A DNA stretch of 64,000 nucleotides, from positions 932,501 to 996,500 of the forward strand of contig LSRY02000006.1 of the NCBI GenBank assembly GCA_001643675.2, in the 5' to 3' direction. The notes beneath the pieces were generated by a model. It saw only the letters and a list, made by a program, of their open reading frames with translations, was not told the DNA's origin and did no database searches. This document shows positions 10,101 to 21,005 of the stretch, in pieces; the first letter of the stretch is position 1; every line of letters begins with the position of its first letter. A program made the translations under genes and the position numbers. This DNA comes from Monocercomonoides exilis. Lineage: Eukaryota > Preaxostyla > Oxymonadida > Polymastigidae.

Positions 10101-12817
10101 AATACCATATTTCCTACCCTTTTGATCTAATTCATCTTTCTCTTTCTCTTTTTCCTTCTCCTTCTCCTTCTCATCTTTTTCTTTCAATTCCCTCTCTTTC
10201 CTTCTCCTCTCCCCCTTCTCCTTCTCCACGTTTATCCCCATCTCCTCCACCACTCCCCTGCCCATCTCCACCACAGCCTCTCTTCTCTCTATCATCCACA
10301 GCATCATCCCTTTTATCTGCTGCCTGTGAAGAGTGAGGGAATGCAATGTGTTCTGATAGAATGCGGATTCAGAGGGAGAAAGCAGACGAGGGCGAAAAGA
10401 GGAAGGAGGGAGATGGGAGAAGAGGGAGAAGAGGGAAAAAGGGGTGGAAGAAGAGGAAGAGGAAGAGGAAGAGGAAGAGGAAGAGGAAGATGATGATGAA
10501 ATGATTGGTTTTTGAGTCGATGGATTGGCAGATGCTGCCGAAGGAAAATCAAAAGTTGGATACAAAAATGATTGATTAGCTTCCCTCTCTCTTTCTTTCT
10601 CTTTCTCCTTCTCCTTTTCTTTCTCCTTTTCAGAAGCATATCCTTCCTTTTTAGCCATCTTTGTGTCTTCTCCTTCTCCTGCTTCTTTTCTATGAGAATT
10701 CTTATGCCTCTTCCTTTTTTCTGAGGGTGATAAAAACATTGAAGAAGACGAGGTTAAAGAAGAAGATGAAGAAGAAGAAGATCGAGAACGATGTCTGTGA
10801 TGATTTCTGTGATTTCTATGCTTATGATGATGGCGATTGTGACGATGATGGCGAGAAAGAGAAGAAGAGGAAGGAGAAGAAGAGGAGGAGGACGAAGAGG
10901 AATAAGAAGAAGAATCAGAATCAGAATCAGAATCAGAAGAATGTTTATCTTGCAGAGGCAGAATGGGAGGGGGTATCCACATCATCCCACTGCCAAGCAT
11001 CCAAAAGGGATGAGTGCTCCATTTGTGCATACGCTCACCGTTGCTGAGGGAATACACCTGATGGGAATTATGTTAATATTTCATTATTTATTCATTTATT
11101 TATTTGTTATTGTGATTGTAAGATGAATAAATAAATATCATAACATGGATATAACGTTAAAGTTGAATACAATTAAAGATAAGAGGGAAAAAGAGATTGA
11201 GAAAAAAAAAAAAAAAAGAAAAAAGGAAAGGAAAGAAAAATTTATCAAAATTTTCAAAATCAAAAAACCAAAATGAATTCGAAATATATAATTTCATAAG
11301 CGAAAATAGTTCAAAAAAAAAAAGAATTTGAAATTTCATTTCTTTTTAAAAAATCATTTCAAAATACAAAATTCATTTATAAACCCCCCTAACCATACTT
11401 TCCATCTGTAATAATAAAACTCTGAACAAGAAGAGTCAAACATAAAGTAAAATCTTCCATATTTGTCTGCATCTTCATTTTTAACTTCTTCTTTTAGCTC
11501 TGTCTTCTCTTTGTCCTTCATCTTCTGCATAACTCTTGTCATAATCAGCATTTCTCCTTTCATCCCATTCTCAGCCACAATTCGTGCTGTATCATTTATC
11601 AATTCCCGACTTGCCTTCATTTTTCTATTGAAAATTTCTTCTGCTTTATCTTCTGCACCGCCTTCACTTTTAATTTTACCCCACTTCTCTTCTCTTTTCT
11701 TCTTTCTCTTTTCCTTTTCCTCTTTTTTTATCTCTTTTTCTGTCGCTGGTAACCTCACCAATATAAACTTTGGTATGCTCAAGACACATTGCTCTTTATT
11801 AATTGGATGCAACATATCATTCACCCCACTTTCTCTTCTTTGCACCCCTTCTCTTTCATCCAATTCTTTTATTAGCATCCCATCTTTCCTCATTTTAACT
11901 CTGCGGCACACCTCAAACTCGTTTCCTAATGTCGGATCGATCCGATCATCGTATTCACGCTCCATTTCTCTTTCTGTTTCATTTTTGCCCCATTGACTTG
12001 ATAAATCTCTTCTCACATCTTGCGACAATTGCTGGCCAGTCGATGAAAACCTTAAAGATATCTGCGGATAACTTATCGGATACACAATCCTCGAATTCTC
12101 AGAGCCAAAATTCATAACCACACTTTTCGGTGGTCTTATCTTGTTTTCACTTAACTGGGTGCTCCAGTGCAAATGAAGCTCATTTCCCATAAAAACAGAA
12201 CCATCCATAACTTTCTTAATCTTTTCGGCGTGCGATCTATTCACATAGCTCACAAATCCTGTTAGCCTTTGCTGTCTTTTCGATCCTCTATCATACATGT
12301 CTGCCATTTCATCCTTTCGTGGCCACATAATTTTAACTGATGACAATGGCAAAACGAGATCCTTTGATCCAATATGCGCAGGATCAGAAAAAAATGAAGC
12401 CAATATTTCTTCGGTACACAGAGGGGACACACCGCTGACAAATAAATTTGTTGTGGTGTCTGCTTCAGGGGATCTTTCACGAGATGAACTTGATGATGAT
12501 GAAGATGTAGATATTTTAAAATTTTCTGAACTAGAAGAAGAAGAAGACGATGACGAAGATGAAGAAGATTTCCCAGACGTCAAGCTTGCAAAAAGTTCTC
12601 TTGATGCATTTATTGATTGCTCGCTTCGCTGGATATTTCGGCCTGTAGGTCTTGTTAATGGAAAACTGGTCTCTTCTTCTTTTTTTAAGGTTTTTGGACT
12701 TTTCGTTTGTTCGGCTTCAACTTCGTCGTCATCATCTTCATAAAATGATTTCAATAAATCAGACTTGTTTTTTTGTGATCGTGAAGTATTTGAAAAATTA
12801 TCAAATTTATGTGGCAT
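7113..12817 (-). CDS. U2SURP: U2 snRNP-associated SURP protein (U2SURP/SR140)
   Basis: Two exons (11399-12817 and 7113-11057) are separated by a 341-bp GTATGG...CAG intron and give about 1,787 residues. An RRM lies at ~121-215 (NLFVSGV, SSVKIMWPR, LTGFVSYVNR), and VKIMWPR matches the SR140 RRM. The SURP module follows at ~400-475, ending FYYYRWK. The intron sits right after that Lys, and exon 2 resumes VYSLSNGERMHKW then WIPPP, the same order as in SR140. A CID (CTD-interacting) domain is spread over ~700-1000 (LYLISDVLYNCS; CLRVLRMWSEWHLYPP), and a SAP-like motif is at ~1056-1095. The C-terminus is an RS domain. The protein is much longer than animal U2SURP because of poly-Ser and Lys/Glu inserts, several inside the CID. 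Expected role: U2 snRNP association in the nucleus. Exon 2 begins at GTG, which is an internal codon after splicing and not a start. Confidence 0.9.
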
Positions 12818-13058
12818 AGCTGATCGCTGCGTAATCTTCTATTGCGATATAATCTTCCTGTAAGAGCTTTAAAACGTGAGATAAAAGTCTTTGTGAGATC
12901 TCAAATCCAGAGTTCATTGACAGACGTCCTTTTACTGCTCTGAAAGAAACTTTTGCTTCGAATAAAATTCAACTGCAGATAACCAGGCTTTCGCCTTGTT
13001 TTTGCTGCCTTTAAAAACAAATAAATAATGATCAATCTCCATTATAATACATTTTGTC
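12818..13058. promoter_or_regulatory. Divergent intergenic region between U2SURP and ITPA
   Basis: These 241 bases separate two genes transcribed away from each other, so both promoters should lie here. A 36-codon minus-strand frame (13042-12932, beginning MEIDHYLFVFKG) and an overlapping open frame ending at 12819-12821 have protein-like composition, but I cannot join them by splicing and recognise neither. Confidence 0.4.
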
Positions 13059-13994
13059 ATGAGCTCCAACTTAAAATTGTATTTTGTAACTGGGTTTGAC
13101 TTTAGAAATATTGATTTTATTATATTTAGTAAAATTTATTCCATGACATTTTGATACAAACAAAGAAATGAAAATAAATTGCGAGAAGTGAGAGAAATGA
13201 CAAAAGATTTACCAATATCGATTGAGCCCTTTGATGCTGATCGTTTGACTTTTGCAATGCCAATAATTAATGCTATTGTTTTATTTCGCAGTACCTGAAC
13301 TTCAGGGTGATCCTGAAGATGTTTGCAGGGAAAAATGCAAAATAGCTTATTCTAAAGTTAAAGCCCCGTGCATTGTTGAAGATACATGTCTTTGTTTCAA
13401 TGCTTTAGGAGGGCTGCCAGGAGTATATATGTATGCAAATTTTAATTTTATAGATTTTTTAAAAATAACTTTTTCAAACAGCAAATGGTTCCTTATTAAA
13501 TGTGGACATGAAGGTCTTAATAAAATGTTAGATGGCTTTGATGATCGTTCTGCTTATGCCATGTGCACATTTGGATTAGCCCTTAATGATGGAGAGCCTA
13601 TTCTTTTCCCAGGAAAAACAAATGTTTGCATTATCCTTTTTTTAACTTTTTTAACATAAATCTTGCATTTGTGGAAAATACTTAAAAAATACAAGGGTCA
13701 TATTGTACGCCCTCGTGGGACACATAACTTTGGATGGGATCCTGTGTTTGAAGAAGATGCTTCGAAAAAAACGTTTGATTTTATAATATTGCTATTTCAA
13801 AAAATTCTTCAATATACTTGCTTTCGTATTTATCAAACAGCTTTGCGGAAATGACAGCTGAAGAGAAAAATTCATGTTCACATCGTTCAAAGGCGCTTCA
13901 TTCCTTTTTGAATTACTTAAAGGAACATCAAAATGACATTTCTCATGCAATTGAAAATTCAGAATCTGCAAAAGAGGAGAAAAAGAAAGAATAA
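13059..13994 (+). CDS. ITPA: Inosine triphosphate pyrophosphatase (ITPA/HAM1)
   Basis: Six exons (13059-13093, 13166-13242, 13292-13430, 13482-13623, 13696-13772, 13841-13994) splice in frame to 207 residues, close to the ~190-200 usual for the family. Recognisable family signatures in order: [12 protein letters not shown] at the N-terminus, [66 protein letters not shown] and SHRSKAL near the C-terminus. The enzyme hydrolyses ITP, dITP and XTP to monophosphates plus pyrophosphate, cleaning the nucleotide pool. Four of the five introns begin GTTTG and one GTATGC. A Lys/Glu-rich tail of about ten residues extends past the conserved end. The short first exon (35 bases) was chosen because it supplies the conserved nucleotide-binding FVTGN. 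Confidence 0.93.
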
Positions 13995-14865
13995 ACTGTA
14001 AAAACATCGTATTTATTTGAAAAGATGGAAATGTTTTGGACCACCTTTGCTAATCACTTCTATTTCGCTTCTTCACGTCATTTTATGTTTGTTATCTCAC
14101 TGTTTTTAATTCATGAAATTTGTATGGCTTGCCAAGGATCCAAATTTTGTTTGGATTGAAAAATAACAGTTGTAATTAACATGATTTTATTTTTCCGAAC
14201 CAAAACCGAAAATTGAAGTCATACAACTGAGAAAGTATTTCAAACAATAATTGGCTTTGACTTATAAATTTTTTTTTTCCTTTGACAAATGAAATTCATC
14301 TGACGGTATTATTTTTCCTTTTGAGAAAAATGTTTGATTTTATTGCTTTCCAAATGGTCAAAAATGAAAAATTTCGTAAACTTCACACTATTTTTCCTGT
14401 TATTTGTAATTAAGTGTGAAAGATAAATCGATAATTTGAGAATAGACTTAATAAAATGCATTTTTTTTAATTTTTTGCTGTGAACAAATTTACGACAAAT
14501 ACATTGACCGAATGAAAAACGATAAGAATTTTGAAAAGTTACTATGAACAGAGAAATGAAAGAACAGAGAAAAATTCACTAATCAAATAAAAAAGGTAAT
14601 GATATCAAAAATATTTCAAAAATCCACTTATAAGAAAGAAGGATGAAAATGCTGATATTGAGGTGCACTCATAAGTATTTATGAAACAAAATAATTATTT
14701 TCTCTTTATTCTAATTTTAATTTAACTTCTTTCACATAATGTTTTAAAAAATGAGCTATAACAAAAACAATATAATCATAAAATTAACGAAATGACCTTC
14801 ATCATCAAAGAAGTGTGAGAAAACTTCATAAAATAAATAACAGGAACCAAAATGTTTGCAAATGC
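13995..14865. other. Convergent intergenic region, nothing seen
   Basis: This AT-rich stretch lies between the 3' ends of ITPA (plus) and the transporter gene (minus). No protein-like frame, RNA or clear repeat is visible. Confidence 0.6.
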
Positions 14866-16598
14866 TTACTTTATCATGTCCATAATAAACTGAACAATAG
14901 AATAGATCAATGCAAATGCGCCATAGAGCATAGCAATCAACACAAATATATTGTGAGACCACCAGCCAGAATATGGAGTTTTCCACTCACTTCCACATTT
15001 TCTTTTCCCATAAAACTGGAAGAATGCAGGAATGAAGATGATAAGAAAGACAGCAGAAAGTCCACAAAACTTAATGATGATTCCCAAAGAAGGTAAGAAT
15101 GCTGCTAAGATAAATGGAAGCAGAGTGACACAGAAACGGAACAGAACAGGGCCTAATGATCCCAAAGCTAACTTAGCTTTTGCAGGAAGTGATGAATAAA
15201 AGTTGAACGATATCGATCCACAGACAAGAGGAAATGAAGAGATCATATTCAGCATTGGAAACAGCATCACTACGAATTTGATTATCAATGAAAACCAGTT
15301 TGTTTCAACAACTCTTGTATCGCTCATTCTCTGAAATCCTTTTTTCCCGTAACGAGCAAAATTCAAAATCACAAACTGCAACGTATCTTCACCAAGAGTC
15401 AGCGAAAGGATAATTGACAACCCAATGTATATCACCATCGCAGTAAGCAATGCGGTCATTGCAACTTTCAAAGCGTTTTTCTTTCCTCTTTTCATTGGAG
15501 TAAGGATATTTGGGAGATTATATCCGCAATTCAAAGCAAACGATGTCGCTGAAAATAGACCAGGGAATCCTGCAGGATCAACGCGAAATATGTTTGAAGA
15601 AATTGATGGATCAGATGGTTTTAACCAAAATGCTCCATTGTTAACAAGAGATATAACGCATGCAACCAAAATTGCTGAGAAAGCCACAAATCGATAAATA
15701 GTGAAAAATCCCTGGAAAATAGCCAGCTTGTCCATTGCCATTGTCTCAAGCAACATCACGCATATAGCAAAAAATACCACACACATCAAGTATGTAAACT
15801 GACATTTCAATGAAGGTGAAGATTCAATAATACAATCCTCAGGATCTCCAATTGCATACAACATGAGCAAATTTGCTGATGTTGAAGCAAACATTGAAAC
15901 ATATGCCCATAAAGAACCCAAAGCATACATGCCAAAAATAACGAATGCAAAAATCCTCCCTTTGTTCCCTGCAAATATGTAAGCGATTTCCGAAAGTTCA
16001 ATTTGGCGGAATGTGAAGATATTCATTTGCGAATTGTGTTGAATGTTGTTTTTCCTTGCATGGTCATAACCTCGTGCTCTGCTAACCCCTTCAAGAACCC
16101 AAGCAGCTCCAAGCATTGAAAAAAGTCCACAAAACACAGTCATAACTATTGAAAGAGCCATCCCAGATTGGTAATATGTTTGTGGAACAGCTGTAATAAA
16201 CACATTGAAAGAAGGAATTACAAATAGAATAAAAAACAACAGCAATAAAACAAACAAAAGAATCCTGTTCCAATGATTGCATTGATCACAACCCCAAATG
16301 ATGATATTGCAGAAAGTTCTATTGAATTAATAAAAAAATTGAAACAATACTTAATAAGAAAAAAGAAACCTCTAATTCCTTTTGGATCTTCATCATCGCT
16401 AATTGGTGCTTTTCCTAAAAGAGAGCCTGGAGTAACACTATCTTCAGAAGAAGCAGCAGCAGGAGCTTGTTCTGGATCGTGCAAGGAAATTGCTGATTCT
16501 GAATCATTCATTTCATATTCCTCAACATATGTGTCTTCTGGACTTGAAAGATCTGTTGTCGATAGTTCAAATGATCTTCTATTCATCTGATGCGACAA
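14866..16598 (-). CDS. Amino acid transporter-like multipass membrane protein (AAAP/SLC38-like)
   Basis: Two exons (16256-16598 and 14866-16190) separated by a 65-bp GTTTGT...CAG intron give 555 residues. A ~100-residue acidic, Ser-rich N-terminal tail has no membrane segment. It is followed by about eleven hydrophobic helices. The first helix joins across the intron as INAIIGTGFFSVPQTYYQSG, which resembles the helix-1 signature (GTG...P) of the amino acid/auxin permease family. Further helix and loop motifs such as NCGYNLPNILTPMKRGKKNALK fit the same fold. Predicted role: transport of amino acids across the plasma membrane or an endomembrane; the substrate cannot be read from sequence. The start at 16598 was taken as the first Met; the Met four codons later is also possible. 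A TMEM104-like relative is an alternative within the same superfamily. Confidence 0.75.
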
Positions 16599-16809
16599 AT
16601 TGTTTATTAATGGTTTTGAAAATGAATAAAATCACAGGGAAAATATATTTGAATAAAGCACATAGAAAATCGTTAAATATATTCTGAAATAAAAATATTA
16701 TTTTCGTTTCATGCAACCAGACCTTTTGCAGACAAAAAAATCAGCAAATTATTGAAAGATCTTCAATTAATTTATTAGTGGGCATAAGATCCAACAAGAT
16801 CAAAAAAGA
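16599..16809. promoter_or_regulatory. Divergent intergenic region between transporter and FCP1 genes
   Basis: These 211 AT-rich bases between two head-to-head genes should contain both promoters. I can point to no specific motif. Confidence 0.4.
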
Positions 16810-19800
16810 ATGGATTGTACTCATGATATCATTTATTATGGAATGTGCGCAACATGTGGAAAAATAATACAAGAAGATGAAGATTCAAATAACCAGGAGT
16901 TATTTCGAGTTACTTCTGCAACAGATAACGTTCTTGTTTCAGCTAAAGTTTGATATTTCCAATTATAAACAAATTACCATTAACTACTATTATTTCTATT
17001 AACCCACCAAAGCTTGCTCAAAAAGAAAATCAAGAAATGATTAATTCTATGCTCAAAAAGAAAAAACTAAGTTTAATTTTAGATCTTGATCATACTCTTG
17101 TCCATGCAACTGTGGATAGATTTTGTGCAACGCAAGTTTTGAACTACTTCAATGGGAAAATAGACGAATTTTTCGTTTTTCAATTGAAACTTTTCCCAAC
17201 TCCATATTATGTGAAGTTAAGGTTTAACAATTTTTCTTTTTTGAAAAGCTTTTAAATCAAATTTAGACCAGGGCTAAGGCAATTCCTTTCAAATTTAAAC
17301 GAAAATTTTGATTTGTATGTATTCACTGCTGGTATGATGGAATATGCAAAAAAAGTTTGTATCTCTTTTTTTATACAAAATTATTTTTAAATAATTTTTA
17401 AGATTGTTTCATTAATTGATCCAGATGGATCTATGTTTCATGGAAGGATTTATTCATTTGAAGATAGCGTAGGTTGTTTTTGCTTTATTTTCATTAAATT
17501 ATGAAATTATGAAATATTTCAATATTGAATTTATTTTAATAGATGCAAAAGAGAAAGCCCTTCGTATGTATAATAAAAAGAATCAAAGTGGATCCAAATC
17601 AACAGCAAAAACACGTCATTCCACCTCTTCATCGTCCGAACAAACCGCTTCCCAACAGTCATCTGAAGCATTACCACCAATCTCAAACCTCATAGGATCT
17701 GTTTACACAACAAAGACTCTTTCTGCCATTTTCCCTGTTAGCGACAGCCTTGCTATGGTTGTTGATGACAAAGAGATTGCATGGGAAACTGGAACCCCAC
17801 TTGTTGTGATCGAACCTTTTATCTATTTTGATACTTCATTCGAAGTGCAGAAGCAACAGCCATTCAATCCGTACATATACAAACTGCCAAAGGAGATGGC
17901 ATTTATTTCTAAACTGAATTTAAACGAAGAAGAAGAAGAAAATTGCAAAGAAGAAGGGGAGAAGAGTGAGAAGTTGAATGAATGCAAAGAGAAAGAAGAT
18001 GGAAAAGAAGAAAGAAAGAACGATGAGAAAGAGAAAGAGAAAGAGAAAGAAATAGAAATAGAGAAAGAGAAAGAATTACAAAGCAAAGCATTCAAGCAAT
18101 TTGCATCTGCAACTGCTGCATTTGAAGTGAGGCAGGTCATCGAACTGCACATCTTGTCAGACATTCAGCGTATTTTGAAGACAGCCCATCATCTTTTCTA
18201 CAAACAGGCAGACACTGAACAATTGCTGAACCAGTTCAACTCAGAAAAAGAAAGTGGACTCACAACAAACAATCAATCTTCCTCTTTTAATATCCAAACG
18301 AACAATGAAAAAGCAGCTTCTTCTTCTTCTTCTTCTTCTATTTCAAATGCACCATCCTTTGCATGCCAACCGACTCTCCCCTCTCTTCGCAACATCCTCT
18401 CCACGCTGCATTCATCTGTCTTGAAAGGCGCCGTGATCTGCTTCAGCGGAGTGATCGACAAGTGCTCGAAGCCATCGTCGTTTCCTTTGTGGGGTGCAGC
18501 TGTTGAGTGTGGCGCTGTGTGCACAAATGAGCTGACAGCAGAGGTGACTCACCTGGTTACAGTGCAGGGAGGAACAGACAAGTTCAAACAAGCACAGGCA
18601 AATGGAACGAGAAGAGTGGTGAGGCCACAAAAGACAAGAGTGCCATTGAGAATGGAGCTGATTAAGAAATGGAGAGGGGAAAGGAAAATGAGGAAGAGAT
18701 TTGCGAAGTTGAATAAAGAAAAATGGTTGAAGGAAGCAAAGGAGAAAGAAAAAGCAGAGAAAGAAAAATTAGATAAAGAGAAAGTGGAAAAAGAAAAAGA
18801 AAAAGAAATAGGAGGAGAAGAAGAACAGGAGAAAGAAAAAGAAAAAGAAACAGAGAAAGACAATTCTCAATCATCTTCATCTGAAGCGGATGAAACACTT
18901 CAAAAAGGAACTGAAAAAAAAGAAGATCAACCAGAAAATGAAGTTGAAAATGCAAAAGACGGAAAGATGGAAGAAGACAAGAAAGAAGACAAGAAAGAAG
19001 ACAAGAAAGAAGACAAGAAAGAAGACAAGAAAGAAGAAGAAGAAGAAGAAGAAGCGGTAGAAGTAGATGATGACGATATCGATGATGAAAGCGATTTGAG
19101 TGAAGACTTATTTGTATCCGACGAAAGTTTTGACAGCGATCTGATATTAACACCAGACGATGCCAAAGTGGAAGCTGAGTCGTGTGTCTTGTGTGTGCAT
19201 CTGTTGTGGCTGCTGCGCTGTGTCCAGACGTGGACTTGGGTGGACGAGCGGCCGTTTTTAATTCCTCGCTCAGAATTCTCAGTTGTTAATGTGTCTTCGC
19301 CTGTCTCCTCTATTTCCTCTGAAGGTGTGTCGCCTGCTCCTCAACAATCTCTGCTCAATTCTGAATCGAACACACAATCGATGAATGGATCTGGAGCTTT
19401 AACAGATAAAAAAGCAGATCAAATTTTTAGTAATTCCTTTGGGATATCTGAGAATTCATCATCATCTCCATCATTATCATCATCAAGTTTATCAACAGCT
19501 GTTTTGCAATCAGCCAACTCTGTTTATCCACCCGGCACAAGCAATTCTGTTCTGAATGATATTAATGCTGATGCTGATGAGATGTTTATGAAGGAAATCG
19601 ATTCTTTGCTTGCTGATCTTGAAACAGAGGGGCCAAAAAGCAAAAAACAAAAAAAGAGAAAGCGAATTCTAAATAACAAGAAAGCAGATGAAGAGAGTTA
19701 TGGAGAAGAAGAAGAGGAAGAAGATAATGATGATGAATGTGAAGAAGAAGAGAAGAAGAAGATGAAGAAAATGAAATTGCAAAAGGAACAGAAAGAAAGA

Positions 19801-20463
19801 GAGAAAGCAAACAGGAGAAAACCAACACTTTTCGAAAAGCTGATGAAAGGAAGCTCCAATGTTAGAAAAAAAAGAGACGAAGAAGACGAAGAGAGCGATG
19901 AAGAAGAAGATAACTTCTATGGGGGCTATGAAAAAGAGGACGAAAGAAACTCCTTTTCAGAGGACGATGAATGGAAGCAATTTGACGACGATGAAGAAGA
20001 AAATGCGAATGACGAAGAATACGAAAACGAAGATGTCGATGATGAGATTGAATGCACCAAAAGCAATAAAGAAGGAGAAAATGCTAAATTGAGAGAAAAG
20101 ATGGCTCGCCTTCAAAACTTTGACCATTTATCTTTCAAGTCATCAAGCAAACATAGATCAAGGCTGTGGAATGCGAAGCACTCGCAACCACGAGTAAGCG
20201 ATCAAAAGAAAAAAGAAGAGCAGAAGGTAACAGGAAAACCAAACATTTCATCGAATGAGCATGCTGCACAAGCAATACTTCCTGGAACTGCAACAGAGTC
20301 GAATTCTTCAGCTGATTCAAAGACGAACAGTTTGTCTGAAAGTTCTGCTGTCTCTAATTCAATAGATGATAATAAACAGCAGGCACAAGCAAAACTTCCT
20401 TTACGCAGCGTTAAACGAGCAATGCCTCACCGCCCTTCAATTCGAGATGCGTCTGCAACTTGA
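16810..20463 (+). CDS. FCP1: RNA polymerase II CTD phosphatase, FCP1 type
   Basis: Five exons (16810-16947, 17013-17221, 17267-17354, 17403-17472, 17543-20463) join in frame to 1,141 residues. The N-terminus has the FCP1-style Cys/His cluster (CTHDIIYYGMCATCGK). The HAD phosphatase motif DLDHT has Asp70, Asp72 and Thr74 as catalytic positions, followed by RPGLRQFL and FTAGMMEYA. FPVSDSLAMVVDD is the downstream HAD acid motif. A BRCT domain begins near 461 (LKGAVICFSG), but its last helix (WLLRCVQTWTWVDERPFLI, ~722-740) lies beyond a ~170-residue Lys/Glu insert. The C-terminal third is Ser-rich and acidic. FCP1 removes phosphate from the polymerase II CTD to recycle the enzyme after transcription. 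The CDS starts at 16810; a Met open to the left of exon 5 lies in intron 4 and is not the start. Confidence 0.9.
18970..19032 (+). repeat. 12-bp tandem repeat encoding KKED
   Basis: About five units of GAAGACAAGAAA lie in the FCP1 coding sequence, inside the insert that splits the BRCT domain. They encode repeated KKED and preserve frame. Confidence 0.9.
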
Positions 20464-21005
20464 ATAGTTTATAAGAAGTATCATTGCTGTTTTTTTCGGA
20501 AGATATTGGTGCATCTTAATACAAAAGTACGAACGTTACAAACAGAAGAGAATGCGAAGAATTCATAATTCACACATATTGTGAATTGTCTCATGTATTT
20601 ATAAAGAAATTCTTTTTTCTGTTTTTTTGGATTAAAAGAAATGAAATATGCAAAAGAGACAAAAGAAGCATTACAATTAAACAGTTTATGGATTTATGTA
20701 TTTATCTCCGATTGTTTCATGTCTCTTGGTTGTTTCATATTCTAATGGCTTTTAGTTGACTTGCTTTTATTTCTACATTGTCAAATTGAACAACTCAAAA
20801 CTCATAAAACAATGAAAAAAAGCGAACAATAACACCAAAATTAATGATTATGACTTTTAGTTTGCTTGATTTTTCATTTGAAATAAACAAAAAATGTGAA
20901 AGAAGACTGTAAATTCGGTTTTGTGTTGTTAAAACCTTTCGCATGAAAAACGTGCGTCATTTCCGGATATCCTTGTACTCTTTCATTTCATTTCGCAAAG
21001 TTGGA
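20464..21005. other. Convergent intergenic region, nothing seen
   Basis: 3' ends of FCP1 (plus) and the coiled-coil gene (minus) face each other. The stretch is AT-rich, with no feature I can support. Confidence 0.6.

Noticed and set aside
7349-10336. Several plus-strand frames rich in Lys/Glu, Leu/Phe or Ser
   Set aside because: Antisense or off-frame readings of the U2SURP low-complexity tracts.
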